DNA of 56,462 nucleotides from Chitinophagaceae bacterium (lineage in GTDB: Bacteria; Bacteroidota; Bacteroidia; Chitinophagales; REEL01), in the NCBI GenBank assembly GCA_007695095.1, contig REEL01000102.1, positions 1 to 56,462 of the forward strand, read 5' to 3'. Below the pieces are notes generated by a model that was not told the origin of the DNA, searched no databases, and was given only the letters and a program-made list of their open reading frames with translations. A program made the translations under genes and the position numbers. How positions within the stretch are numbered: the first letter of the stretch is position 1; each line of letters opens with the position of its first letter. Shown one piece after another: positions 38,595 through 47,379 of this stretch.

Positions 38595-39314
38595 CTAACG
38601 TCTGAAAAAACCGTATTTAAATATGCAATAAATAGCCCTGAACCCGTCTTTCCAGTTTATGTGTTTCCCTTCCTCATAAGTTCTTCCATAATATGATATA
38701 CCTACTTCATATATTCTAATTCCGGGAATTCTGGCAATTTTTGCCGTAACTTCCGGTTCAAAACCAAAGCGGTTTTCTTTCAGTTTTATTTTTTTTATTA
38801 TATCAGTTCTGAAAAGTTTGTAACATGTTTCCATATCTGTCAGGTTCAGATTGGTCATCATATTTGATAAAAATGTTAAAAACTTATTCCCGATTGAATG
38901 CCAGAAAAACAAAATTCTATGAGGGTTTCCACCCATAAACCTTGATCCGTAAACAATATCGGCACGACCATTTAAAATAGGGTTCAGTAAAATAGTGTAT
39001 TCATCAGGGTCATACTCCATATCTGCATCCTGAACAATTAGAAAATCACCTTCTGCTAATTCAATACCCTTACGAATAGCAGCCCCTTTTCCTTTGTTCA
39101 CTTCCTGTCTGAAATACCGAATTAGAACTACGTCCTTATGCTCCGCAATAAATGTATTTATAATTGTTTCTGAATTATCTGTCGAACAATCGTCTATAAT
39201 GATAATTTCTTTGGAAATGTTTTCGGGTAGTTTAGCTTTAATGATCTTCTCCAATATTTGGTGAATTGTATTTGCTTCATTATAAGAAGGTATAACTATG
39301 CTCAATTTTTTCAT
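38595..39314 (-). CDS. family 2 glycosyltransferase, dolichyl/polyprenyl-phosphate type
   Basis: This 239-aa GT-A fold enzyme resembles DPM1-like transferases that load a sugar on polyprenyl phosphate. It opens KLSIVIPSYNEANTIHQILE, then EIIIIDDCSTDNSETII, VNKGKGAAIRKGIELA, and the metal-binding QDADMEYDP. No C-terminal membrane segment is present, so it is the short, soluble form. The nearby 39547-41193 protein is a polyprenyl-sugar-dependent transferase type, making a donor-acceptor pair plausible though the genes are divergent. Confidence 0.82.
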   Translation of the reverse strand: MKKLSIVIPSYNEANTIHQILEKIIKAKLPENISKEIIIIDDCSTDNSETIINTFIAEHKDVVLIRYFRQEVNKGKGAAIRKGIELAEGDFLIVQDADMEYDPDEYTILLNPILNGRADIVYGSRFMGGNPHRILFFWHSIGNKFLTFLSNMMTNLNLTDMETCYKLFRTDIIKKIKLKENRFGFEPEVTAKIARIPGIRIYEVGISYYGRTYEEGKHINWKDGFRAIYCIFKYGFFRR

Positions 39315-39529
39315 TGGAAAATCTATTTAGAATTTTAAAGCGTAAACGGCTATTTAAAAAGGATACGAAAGGTGTTTTAATTTTTTCATTAATAAAAACA
39401 ATTGTATTCAAAACTTACAATTAAGAATTAGCTCAAAAAGAAATTGCCGAATACTTCCACAAATTTGCGATTTTTTATATAAAATAAATTGATTTTTTTC
39501 AAAAACTAAGGCTAAATAAAGATAAATAC

Positions 39530-39537
39530 TAATTTTG
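39530..39537 (+). promoter_or_regulatory. candidate -7 box (TAATTTTG)
   Basis: TAATTTTG matches TAnnTTTG and ends 9 bases before the ATG at 39547, so the transcript would be nearly leaderless. No TTG at the -33 spacing. Confidence 0.35.
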
Positions 39538-39546
39538 TAACTACAT

Positions 39547-41193
39547 ATGCTGTCAAATACAAGAGGAATTTCAGCCGTTTTAACATGGCTATTTATTATT
39601 TGGGGTAGTTTAAATTTGTTTATTTTAAACGGATATTTCTCGCTTTGGGATCAGGATGAATCTGCTTATGCAGGTTTTGCTCTTCAAATGATAGAGACCG
39701 GCAACTGGTCAATTCCTGAATTTCTTTGGTCGGAGCCACACAGAAAAACCCCCTTCCATTTTTGGACTATTGCAGTCAGTTATAAAATCTTTGGAGTAAA
39801 TGAATTTGCCGTTAGATTTCCGGGAGGTTTGGCAATTATGCTAACCTGGTTGTGTACCTATTTTATGGGCAGGCGGGTTTTTGGCCATCAGGCTGCGGTA
39901 ACGGCTGTATTGCTTTTGTGTGCTTCATTATTTTTGCCCCATCTCGGAAAAATTTCTGTGACAGATGCTGTTTTGTTATCCTGGCAAACCATGGCAGCCC
40001 TCGGGATTATATGTTTTATGCATGAGCCAAAAAAAAGATGGCTGTTTGCAGTTTGGTTGGGGGTTGCAGGAGGTGTAATGACTAAAGGCCCGCCGGTTTT
40101 GATGTTGGCAGGGGGCATGGCTTTTATACTGCTGATTTTTCATCCAAATCGCTGGAGATTGTTGCGACTGCATCCATGGTTTTTTCTCCCTCTTGCATTG
40201 CTTCCTCTTTATTTTTGGGGTAGACAGGCATGGCAATATGATGATGGTGTTTTTGTAATGTGGATGCTTGACTGGTATATACTGGATAGGGCAAAAGGTG
40301 GTGTTGCCTTTGGGCAAACAGGTCCTCCGGGATACTTTTTAGCACTTTTTATTTTATCATTTCTCCCTTTTTTACCCCTGTTTTTTAAGTCCCTTGGAGT
40401 AATGTTGAAAAAAGGAGTTTTCAATTCCAGGCGCAACATTAATTATCTTTATTTCTTTGCCTGGTTTGTCCCCTCCTGGTTTTTATATGAATTCATTCCC
40501 AGTAAACTACCTTCATATGCACTTGCCGCAATGCCGGGAATAGCCCTTTTAATGGGCTACTATTTACAAAATAGCCGTTTTTTATATGAGCTGAATTCTA
40601 CATCCAACAAGCTGTTTGCTTCTTTTGGATTACTTTTAGCAATAGGAATTGCGATTGGTTTGCCTCTGGGGTTAAACTCTGTCATAGATATCGGCTTTCA
40701 GCCTTTGTTATATTCAGCCTTAGGAATATGGTTACTGTTTTCTATCCTTCAGTTGGTTTTTATTTTCAAAAAGAAAGCATTGATGTGGTATCAAAATGGA
40801 ATGATTATAGGTTTGTTTTTTGTTAGTGTCGGTTGGTTATTGGCAGTTCCATTATTAGAACCTGCACGTTCTGCTACTAAAAAGGCTGCTAATGTTGTTA
40901 TAGATAAACCAAATATTGAAAAAGTATATTTAGATATTCCTTATCCACTGCCTTCTTTGCCTTTTTATTTGCACACCAAGAAAATCTCATATACAGACAT
41001 AAGGCATGAAGCCGGTTTTGAAAATTTCACTACAGCAGGTCATGCATGGATTACAGATTCTGAAAGATTTCAGGAAAGGAAAAATTATCTTACAGAAAGT
41101 GTTGTGCTGCAAAATTATGACACATATGAGATAGATGGATGGATCTCTGATAAAGGACGATGGCTGACATATATAGTTGTAGTAAAGAAATAA
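39547..41193 (+). CDS. ArnT/PMT-like glycosyltransferase
   Basis: This 548-aa integral membrane GT-C protein has about eleven hydrophobic segments and a C-terminal soluble domain. The first periplasmic loop has YFSLWDQDESAYAGFALQMI with the acidic catalytic pair, followed by HRKTPFHFWTIAVSYKIFGV and NEFAVRFPG, as in ArnT and PMT enzymes that transfer a sugar from polyprenyl phosphate to lipid A or protein. MTKGPPVLML is also a family motif. The acceptor is not known. It lies 9 bases before the hydrolase gene. Confidence 0.85.
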   Translation: MLSNTRGISAVLTWLFIIWGSLNLFILNGYFSLWDQDESAYAGFALQMIETGNWSIPEFLWSEPHRKTPFHFWTIAVSYKIFGVNEFAVRFPGGLAIMLTWLCTYFMGRRVFGHQAAVTAVLLLCASLFLPHLGKISVTDAVLLSWQTMAALGIICFMHEPKKRWLFAVWLGVAGGVMTKGPPVLMLAGGMAFILLIFHPNRWRLLRLHPWFFLPLALLPLYFWGRQAWQYDDGVFVMWMLDWYILDRAKGGVAFGQTGPPGYFLALFILSFLPFLPLFFKSLGVMLKKGVFNSRRNINYLYFFAWFVPSWFLYEFIPSKLPSYALAAMPGIALLMGYYLQNSRFLYELNSTSNKLFASFGLLLAIGIAIGLPLGLNSVIDIGFQPLLYSALGIWLLFSILQLVFIFKKKALMWYQNGMIIGLFFVSVGWLLAVPLLEPARSATKKAANVVIDKPNIEKVYLDIPYPLPSLPFYLHTKKISYTDIRHEAGFENFTTAGHAWITDSERFQERKNYLTESVVLQNYDTYEIDGWISDKGRWLTYIVVVKK

Positions 41194-41202
41194 ACCAGAC
41201 AA

Positions 41203-41994
41203 ATGAAAAAGGCTGAGTTGAATTATGTAAAAAAAGGGAAAGGGCCGGTGATGCTGCTATTGCATGGTTTTGGTTTTGATGGCACTGTGTGGGATATGAT
41301 GTTGCCGGAGCTTAGTGAAACTTTTACTTTAATTATTCCGGATATGCCGGGATTTGGAAATTCTGACTTGCCAAAAGATAAACCCTTAACAATCGATTCA
41401 ATAGCTGATAAAATTGATGAAATAATAGAAATTGAAAAAGTAAAAGAGTTTACTTTTACCGGTCATTCAATGGGCGGCTATGTAGGTTTGGCTTATTTAG
41501 ATAAGTTTCCTCAAAAGTTAAATTATTTGGCATTACTAAATTCTCATGCATTTGAAGATAGTGCAGATCGTGTCGGTAACAGGAAAAAAACTTTGGAATT
41601 TATTGAGAAATATGGAAGCAGACCATTTATAAAGGAGTTTTACAAGACAATTTTTCACGCTGATTTTAAATTAAATTTTCCTGAAGTTTATGATAGCTTA
41701 TTGAAAAAATCATCATCAATACCGGCTGAGAGTCTTATTTGCTCTACAAAAGCCATGATAAACAGGCCTGACCGAACTACAGTTGTCCGGAAATCTAATG
41801 TTCCATTGTGCTTGATTCTGGGCGATCAGGACAAATTTATGATACTGGAACAATGTGCTAAAATGGCAGAGTTAGCAGATTTTACTGACTTTCATATTTT
41901 AAAAAACTCAGGGCACATGGGATTGCTGGAAGAACCTACAAAGGTTTCGGGAATTCTGAAAAAAACTTTAAATTTTCAAAAGAAAATTCATTAA
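41203..41994 (+). CDS. alpha/beta hydrolase
   Basis: This 263-aa cytoplasmic alpha/beta hydrolase has the oxyanion loop LLLHGFGFDG, the nucleophile elbow GHSMGGY, the acid in LILGDQDKFM, and the histidine in KNSGHMGLLEEP. The MhpC/BioH type of fold fits, but the substrate cannot be told. It follows the glycosyltransferase by 9 bases. Confidence 0.85.
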   Translation: MKKAELNYVKKGKGPVMLLLHGFGFDGTVWDMMLPELSETFTLIIPDMPGFGNSDLPKDKPLTIDSIADKIDEIIEIEKVKEFTFTGHSMGGYVGLAYLDKFPQKLNYLALLNSHAFEDSADRVGNRKKTLEFIEKYGSRPFIKEFYKTIFHADFKLNFPEVYDSLLKKSSSIPAESLICSTKAMINRPDRTTVVRKSNVPLCLILGDQDKFMILEQCAKMAELADFTDFHILKNSGHMGLLEEPTKVSGILKKTLNFQKKIH

Positions 41995-42033
41995 ACAGTA
42001 CATAAAATCTAATAAAACCACTTAATATTTAGC

Positions 42034-42041
42034 TAACTTTG
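42034..42041 (+). promoter_or_regulatory. -7 box (TAACTTTG) ahead of the ABC exporter genes
   Basis: TAACTTTG matches the Bacteroidota -7 consensus exactly. It lies 105 bases upstream of the ATG at 42147 in the only gap of this block, suggesting a promoter for the next four genes with a leader of about 100 bases. Confidence 0.5.
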
Positions 42042-42146
42042 CCCGTCATTTAGCCTTTATTTTTAAGCAAAAAAAGCATTTGAAAATGCAATTTTCAGGT
42101 GGATATAAAGAAGAAAGCTCATTCAAAACCTAAATAAATTAAGCAC

Positions 42147-43052
42147 ATGAATAGTATTTTGAGCTTACAGGAAGTCTCGAAAATTTATGGAAATGAGAAA
42201 ATTTTACATAATATTAGTTTAGAAGTTCCCGAAGGAAATCTTTTTGGATTATTGGGACCGAATGGTGCAGGGAAAACCACACTTATCCGGATTATTACGG
42301 ATATAATTGGCGCAGATGCAGGTCGTGTTTTTATAAAAGGAATTGAAAACCCTAAAAATAGACAGACTTTAATCGGATATATGCCGGAAGAAAGGGGATT
42401 GTACCGAAAAATGAAAGTCGGAGAACATTTGATTTATCTTGCAAGATTGAAGGGTTTGAGCTCAAAGGTAGCAAAGGAGCGAATTCATTTTTGGTTAGAA
42501 AAGTTTGAAATAGAGCAGTGGTGGAAGAAAAAAATTGAAGAGTTGTCCAAGGGTATGCAACAAAAAATACAGTTTATAGCTACAGTTGTACACGACCCGG
42601 AAATTTTAATACTGGATGAACCTTTTTCAGGACTTGATCCTGTAAATGCCAGTTTAATACGAAAAGAAATATTTGAACTAAAAGACAAGGGTAAAACTAT
42701 CATTTTTTCAACGCACCGAATGGAGCAAGTAGAAGAAATATGTGAAAAAATTGCACTCATACATAAAGGAGAGAAAGTTTTAGAAGGCAAAGTGAGTGAT
42801 ATTAAAGAATCTTTTAAAGAAAATATTTACAAGCTTGAATTTGATTCAGAAAACCTTCCGGCTGTTTCTGAAAATGATGTATATGAAGTGATTAATCAGA
42901 ATCATAATACAGTAGTTGTGAAAATGCCGGCAGATAAAACATCTAATGAATTGATTAGATTTTATCTGGATAGAGGTATGGGGATTAAATCATTTAATGA
43001 AATCCTCCCGACTATCAATGAAATTTTTATAAAAAAAGTAACCGAAAATTAG
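42147..43052 (+). CDS. ABC transporter ATP-binding protein (NatA-like)
   Basis: This 301-aa ATPase subunit of an ABC-2 type exporter has Walker A GPNGAGKTTL, the Q-loop region YMPEERGLYRKMKVGEHL, the signature LSKGMQQKIQ, Walker B ILILDEPFSGLDP, and switch histidine in IFSTHRMEQ. The C-terminal 80 residues form the regulatory domain seen in NatA-like proteins. The stop is immediately followed by the ATG of the permease gene. The exported substrate is unknown (sodium, antibiotic or lipid are typical). Confidence 0.92.
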   Translation: MNSILSLQEVSKIYGNEKILHNISLEVPEGNLFGLLGPNGAGKTTLIRIITDIIGADAGRVFIKGIENPKNRQTLIGYMPEERGLYRKMKVGEHLIYLARLKGLSSKVAKERIHFWLEKFEIEQWWKKKIEELSKGMQQKIQFIATVVHDPEILILDEPFSGLDPVNASLIRKEIFELKDKGKTIIFSTHRMEQVEEICEKIALIHKGEKVLEGKVSDIKESFKENIYKLEFDSENLPAVSENDVYEVINQNHNTVVVKMPADKTSNELIRFYLDRGMGIKSFNEILPTINEIFIKKVTEN

Positions 43053-44360
43053 ATGGAAAAAATACGCTTAATCATTTTTCGAGAATTTTGGACAAGGGTG
43101 CGAAAAAAGTCGTTTATTCTAACTACAGTACTTGCTCCATTGGGGTTTGTCTTGTTTTTTATAGCTATTTTCTTTATTAGCGCATACTCTATGGAGAGCA
43201 GACAAAGGGTGGTGGTTTTAGACGAAAGTAATTTTTTTAAAATGAAAATTCCTGATGGTCAGGGTTTATATTTTTTCTTTCAGGATACCACTCTTACCTA
43301 TCTGGAAGAAAATTATAAAGAGATGGGGTTTGATGGAATTTTGTATATCCCGGAAATCAGAAATTTGCAATTCCCTGCAGGAATAGTTTATCAATCGGAA
43401 AATCAACCCGGAAGACAAACTATATCATATATAGAAAGGCGCTTAAGTGAGCGTTTGCGGGAAGTTAAAGTAGAACAAACAAATATTGATAGTGAGATTT
43501 TAAAGGAAATACAGGCAATTTCTGTTTCTGTAAGTCCCCGGGTGATTAGTGCAGCAGGCACTAGGGAAGCAAATACCATAGTCGCCACCGCAATAGGATA
43601 TATAATGGGTTTTGTGATTTACATAGTCTTATTTGTTTACGGTACCATGTTGATGAAAGGTGTTATGGAAGAAAAAACAAATCGGATAGTAGAAATTATA
43701 GCATCTTCTGTAAAACCTTTTCAATTAATGATGGGTAAGATAATCGGTATTGGATTGGTAGGTATCACCCAATTTGTATTGTGGGCCGTATTAATTACCA
43801 TTGCCAATGTATTTTTAAGTCTGGCATTTTCAGGGAGTATATCCTCACTCGATGAAATAGCCGGCCCATCAGCTGCTGCTGAAGCCAGCGGAGTAAATCC
43901 GGATCAGGTAATGGAAACAATTGCTGCTGTTAGAGATTTACCTTTGCTCAAGATCGGACTGACTTTTATCTTTTATTTCATTGGCGGATATTTGCTTTAT
44001 GGAGCCTTGTTTGCTGCAATCGGCTCAGCTACTAATGATGACGGAGATTTACAATCTTTGACTTTCCCAATTTCTATTCCTATTATCATCTCAATGGTTA
44101 TAATGATGTCTGTGGTGTCTGCACCGGATAGCCCCTTAGCTTTTTGGTCATCTATGATTCCGCTATCCAGTCCTATTATTATGCCTGCCAGAATAGCATT
44201 CGGGGTTCCCTTATGGGAAGTCTTGCTTTCAATGAGCTTTTTAATTGCCGGCTTTGTATTTACAACCTGGTTCGCTTCAAAAGTTTATCGAACCGGAATA
44301 TTAATGTATGGTAAAAAAGTAACTGTCAGAGAACTATTCCGCTGGGTATGGTATCGTTAG
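43053..44360 (+). CDS. ABC-2 type permease (NatB-like)
   Basis: This 435-aa membrane partner of the preceding ATPase starts directly after its stop. It has a first helix near 23-46, a large extracytoplasmic region of about 130 residues, and then five to six helices, the ABC2_membrane_3 layout. MEEKTNRIVEIIASSVKPFQ and LMMGKIIGIGLVGITQF are the family's conserved coupling helix region. The end overlaps the next gene by 13 bases. Confidence 0.9.
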   Translation: MEKIRLIIFREFWTRVRKKSFILTTVLAPLGFVLFFIAIFFISAYSMESRQRVVVLDESNFFKMKIPDGQGLYFFFQDTTLTYLEENYKEMGFDGILYIPEIRNLQFPAGIVYQSENQPGRQTISYIERRLSERLREVKVEQTNIDSEILKEIQAISVSVSPRVISAAGTREANTIVATAIGYIMGFVIYIVLFVYGTMLMKGVMEEKTNRIVEIIASSVKPFQLMMGKIIGIGLVGITQFVLWAVLITIANVFLSLAFSGSISSLDEIAGPSAAAEASGVNPDQVMETIAAVRDLPLLKIGLTFIFYFIGGYLLYGALFAAIGSATNDDGDLQSLTFPISIPIIISMVIMMSVVSAPDSPLAFWSSMIPLSSPIIMPARIAFGVPLWEVLLSMSFLIAGFVFTTWFASKVYRTGILMYGKKVTVRELFRWVWYR

Positions 44361-45286
44361 AGAAAAATATTAAAAGAATAGCAGCCGTTGATTTAGGTAC
44401 AAATACTTTTCGGTACCTTATTGTGGACTATGATACTGTTAGTCAATCTAAAACAGTAATTGCCGAAAAGGAAGTTTTTGTGAAAGTGTTTGAAAAAAAT
44501 AGTCAGATAATCACTGATGAAAAATTAAAATTGGCCGAAGAAACATTAAAAAACTTTAGCAATGATTTTAAGAAGTATAAAGTTGATTTTATTAAAGCGA
44601 TTGCCACTGAAGCCTGGAGAAGTGCTGAAAACGGTATGCACTTTATAAATGAAATAAAGAAAAGTCTTTCGCTTGAAATAGAAATTATTGACGGGCAAAA
44701 AGAGTCAGATTATGCTTTTCAGGCGGTATGCAGTTTGTTGGATGATAATCACCAACCTTTTTTATTAATGGATATTGGTGGAGGGAGTACAGAATTTGTT
44801 TTTTTTGAAAATAAAAAAATATTATACTCGGTAAGCTTTCCTATTGGCAGCTCTAAAGTGAAAAATAAGTTTCCGTTTAGTGATCCTCCAAAGTCGAGTG
44901 AAATTGCTTATTTGAAAGGCTTTTATCAAGATTCCATAACTGATTTGAAATCAATTTCTATTCCGGAGAATGCATCAATTATAGGTTTGTCCGGTGCATT
45001 TGAAACTTTAGGAAGCATTATGAGTAAAGATAAATGCCCGCTATTATTAGAAGTGAAAAAAGAAGATTTTACTGCAGTTACAGAAGATGTGCTGGCTAAA
45101 AATCCGGAAGAAATTAAATTAATTCCGGGCATGCATCCTCTTCGTGCAGATTTAATGCCTTATGCATTGTTACTGATAGAAGTTGTCATGCGGCAATTTA
45201 GTATAAAGTCTGTATTTTGTACGACAGTTTCATTACGAAATGCTTTGGCAGATGAAATGGCGTCTGAAAAAGTAAATAGATTATGA
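44348..45286 (+). CDS. Ppx/GppA family phosphatase
   Basis: Exopolyphosphatase/guanosine pentaphosphate phosphatase family. The 312-aa single-domain form has phosphate motif 1 in AAVDLGTNTFRYLIVDYD and motif 2 in LLMDIGGGSTEFVFFE, with TEAWRSAENG between. It lacks the C-terminal HD-like domain of E. coli Ppx, so the substrate (polyphosphate or pppGpp) is uncertain. The ATG at 44348 lies inside the permease gene; no later start keeps motif 1. It overlaps the following gene by four bases (ATGA). Confidence 0.88.
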   Translation: MVSLEKNIKRIAAVDLGTNTFRYLIVDYDTVSQSKTVIAEKEVFVKVFEKNSQIITDEKLKLAEETLKNFSNDFKKYKVDFIKAIATEAWRSAENGMHFINEIKKSLSLEIEIIDGQKESDYAFQAVCSLLDDNHQPFLLMDIGGGSTEFVFFENKKILYSVSFPIGSSKVKNKFPFSDPPKSSEIAYLKGFYQDSITDLKSISIPENASIIGLSGAFETLGSIMSKDKCPLLLEVKKEDFTAVTEDVLAKNPEEIKLIPGMHPLRADLMPYALLLIEVVMRQFSIKSVFCTTVSLRNALADEMASEKVNRL

Positions 45287-46161
45287 AAAATAAATGGGTA
45301 GGATTGTTTTGGGTTTTAGTCTGTTACCTAGTAGCTTTATTAGCGGCTGTTTTAAGCGTAATGTATTTGCCTTTTGAAAGTCCGGTTTATAAAGCTTTAG
45401 CTGCAGATATAATTGCAACTGCTGCTGTTTTTGGCTTTAGTGTAATTTTCAGAAACGCCAGTTTTTATGATGCTTATTGGAGTGTCGCTCCTGTATTTAT
45501 TGCATTATATTGGAAATATTCATTCGGTGGGATGGAATGGAGTATTCCGGAAATTGTTTCTTTTTTAGTGATATTAGTATGGTCTGTAAGATTAACAACA
45601 AACTGGTATAGGGGGTGGGAAGGACTTTCTCATGAGGATTGGAGATATAAGCAGTTAAGAGAACAAACAGGGAAATCTTATCCTCTAGTAAACTTTTCGG
45701 GCATACACCTATTCCCTACATTAATTGTATTTGCAGCATGTCTGCCTTTAATTTCAGTTTATACATCTGACGCCATGTCTTTAGATCTTGTAAGTGTTTT
45801 TGCAATAATTACAGGATTAGCAGCTGCTGCCATTCAATGGTTTGCTGACGAACAAATGCGTGCCCACAGGGCTAAAAAACGCTTTACAAACAAAAAAGAG
45901 ATTATTGATACCGGACTGTGGAAATACTCCAGGCACCCGAATTATTTTGGGGAAATACTTTTTTGGTTTTCTATACTTCTATTTGGAATATCAGCCGGAA
46001 ATATGGAATGGTGGATGTATAGTGGCATAATATGCATGATATTGTTATTTGTTTTTATCAGTATTCCTTTGATGGAGAATAGAATGTTGGTTAAATATCC
46101 TCAATATATTGTAGAACAAAAACGTAAGTCTGCTTTGATTCCATGGTTTAAAAACGACTAA
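45283..46161 (+). CDS. DUF1295 membrane protein (steroid 5-alpha-reductase-like)
   Basis: This 292-aa integral membrane protein of the DUF1295/isoprenylcysteine methyltransferase-like superfamily has about seven hydrophobic segments. The signature is DTGLWKYSRHPNYFGEILFW near residues 207-226, followed by a long last helix and a PQYIVEQKRKSALIPWF tail. Family members probably use NADPH or SAM on lipid substrates; the actual reaction is unknown. The start overlaps the ppx/gppA stop (ATGA). It ends two bases before the end of the opposing MerR gene, with no terminator between. Confidence 0.85.
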   Translation: MKNKWVGLFWVLVCYLVALLAAVLSVMYLPFESPVYKALAADIIATAAVFGFSVIFRNASFYDAYWSVAPVFIALYWKYSFGGMEWSIPEIVSFLVILVWSVRLTTNWYRGWEGLSHEDWRYKQLREQTGKSYPLVNFSGIHLFPTLIVFAACLPLISVYTSDAMSLDLVSVFAIITGLAAAAIQWFADEQMRAHRAKKRFTNKKEIIDTGLWKYSRHPNYFGEILFWFSILLFGISAGNMEWWMYSGIICMILLFVFISIPLMENRMLVKYPQYIVEQKRKSALIPWFKND

Positions 46162-46163
46162 AA

Positions 46164-47063
46164 TTAGAGGTCACTATCACTTTTATTTTTTTCAACAAAG
46201 CTTAGAAATTCATCAACATTGTTAAATACAAAAGAATTGTCAGGAACGTTAACATTTGCCTTTTCTATATTTATACCTAAATAAATAATTTTCACATCCG
46301 GAAATTGAACAGACAATTTATTTATATATGATTGTATGTCTTCAGCGCAGGGAGTTGTAGTAATTGAGCAAACCATAAATTCCGGGCTATGTATGTCACA
46401 AACCCCTCTTAGGTCATTTTCAGGTACACTGCAGCCAAGGTAAATGACTCGATTATGTCTTGATTTTAAGATGTATGCTGAAAATAAAAGATTTAACTCA
46501 TGTTGCTCTCCCTCAGGACAAAATAGTAAATATTTTTTCACACCTTTACCACTTGGGTTTATATGACCATCAACTGCGACTATCAACTTTTGTCGAATGA
46601 GGTTTGTCATAAAATGTTCCTGAGCCGGGTTTATGCTACCGGCCATCCACATTATTCCAATTCTTCGTAGAAAAGGGTAAAGAACTTTAACCACACAGTC
46701 TTCAAAACCATGCCTCAGGATACAGGTATTTATGGTTTTTTCAAATTGCTCCTCATCCATATCAACAAGAGTGGTGGTAAGGGTATTAATTATATTAGTA
46801 GAGTCACATTTTACATTTGAGAACTTTAATACCTGAGTAGAAATTTCATCATCACTCAGTTTGGCAATTTTTGATATTTTAATACCGTTTTCTTTTAAGA
46901 AAGCAATGTTAAGGACTTTTTTTAAGTCATTGTTGGTGTAATACCTGATATTTGTTTTAGTTCTTGAAGGATTTAGGATATTGTAACGTTGTTCCCAAAT
47001 TCTTATAGTATGTGCTTTTATCCCGGTAATTTGTTCCAGTTCCTTAATTGTATATTTAGACAA
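46164..47063 (-). CDS. MerR-family regulator with cobalamin-binding domain (CarH/LitR-like)
   Basis: The protein is 299 aa. Residues 1-70 are a MerR winged helix (YTIKELEQITGIKAHTIRIW, EQRYNILNPSRT, IRYYTNNDL). The middle is a cobalamin cap domain with W139-x9-E149-H150, exactly the pattern of the light-sensing CarH family. The C-terminal Rossmann domain has E186-x-H188 in PEGEQHELNLL, the histidine expected to bind cobalt, and YLGCSVPENDL. In CarH, adenosylcobalamin holds a DNA-bound tetramer that light breaks. Residue 140 is Met where Thermus CarH has His132, the second cobalt ligand after light. The start is TTG at 47063: a stop lies two codons upstream and no in-frame ATG precedes the HTH. 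It is divergent from the deiminase gene. Confidence 0.9.
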   Translation of the reverse strand: MSKYTIKELEQITGIKAHTIRIWEQRYNILNPSRTKTNIRYYTNNDLKKVLNIAFLKENGIKISKIAKLSDDEISTQVLKFSNVKCDSTNIINTLTTTLVDMDEEQFEKTINTCILRHGFEDCVVKVLYPFLRRIGIMWMAGSINPAQEHFMTNLIRQKLIVAVDGHINPSGKGVKKYLLFCPEGEQHELNLLFSAYILKSRHNRVIYLGCSVPENDLRGVCDIHSPEFMVCSITTTPCAEDIQSYINKLSVQFPDVKIIYLGINIEKANVNVPDNSFVFNNVDEFLSFVEKNKSDSDL

Positions 47064-47079
47064 AATTTATTTTTTTTTA

Positions 47080-47116
47080 ATAAACAATTATTTACGTGCT
47101 ATTGTTTATAATTGTT
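47080..47116. promoter_or_regulatory. inverted repeats, candidate MerR operator
   Basis: ATAAACAAT (47080-47088) and ATTGTTTAT (47101-47109) are perfect 9-bp inverted arms, 12 bases apart. AACAATTAT (47083-47091) and ATAATTGTT (47108-47116) form a second overlapping pair. They lie just upstream of the TTG start and downstream of the MerR -7 box, so binding there could block its own transcription. Confidence 0.5.
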
Positions 47117-47121
47117 GCTCT

Positions 47122-47129
47122 CAAAGTTA
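47122..47129 (-). promoter_or_regulatory. -7 box (TAACTTTG) of the MerR gene
   Basis: On the minus strand this reads TAACTTTG, an exact TAnnTTTG match 59 bases upstream of the TTG start. No clear TTG at the -33 spacing. Confidence 0.45.
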
Positions 47130-47268
47130 AACAAAACAACCTAAGGTATGGTAGCACAACTAAAAAAAATTAACATATTTTTTAAATAAAGTTATACTGA
47201 ATCAGGTATTTCAAAAGAATTTCAATATTCTTTGATTTGAATTATAAATGTCAAGAAATATAGTTTAA

Positions 47269-47300
47269 AAACAAATTGTTTGTTTTTTTATAACAATTAT
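47269..47300. promoter_or_regulatory. second AACAA/TTGTT cluster, candidate operator for the deiminase gene
   Basis: AAACAA-A-TTGTTT (47269-47281) is a 13-base palindrome. AACAATTAT at 47292-47300 repeats the half-site at 47083-47091. The cluster lies 43-74 bases upstream of the deiminase -7 box. Confidence 0.45.
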
Positions 47301-47342
47301 CCTATTGGTTGACAAGGATTTAGCTTTTTAAATTAATTTTAT

Positions 47343-47350
47343 TATATTTG
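47343..47350 (+). promoter_or_regulatory. -7 box (TATATTTG) of the deiminase gene
   Basis: An exact TAnnTTTG match 29 bases upstream of the ATG at 47380. The -33 region lacks a clear TTG, which would suit a regulated promoter. Confidence 0.5.
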
Positions 47351-47379
47351 ACTAACATTTTTTAACTTAAATAAATTAC

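Larger units (their letters stand above)
47064..47379. other. divergent control region between the MerR gene and the deiminase gene
   Basis: This 316-base AT-rich region has no open frame or RNA gene, but repeated AACAA/TTGTT motifs and probable promoters for both sides. Minus-strand TAACTTTG (47129-47122) and plus-strand TATATTTG (47343-47350) both match TAnnTTTG. The inverted repeats are listed separately. Confidence 0.6.

Noticed and set aside
38540-38600. Hairpin AGGAG/CTCCT between dnaJ and the glycosyltransferase
   Set aside because: The arms are only five bases with a large loop and no T run, too weak to call a terminator.
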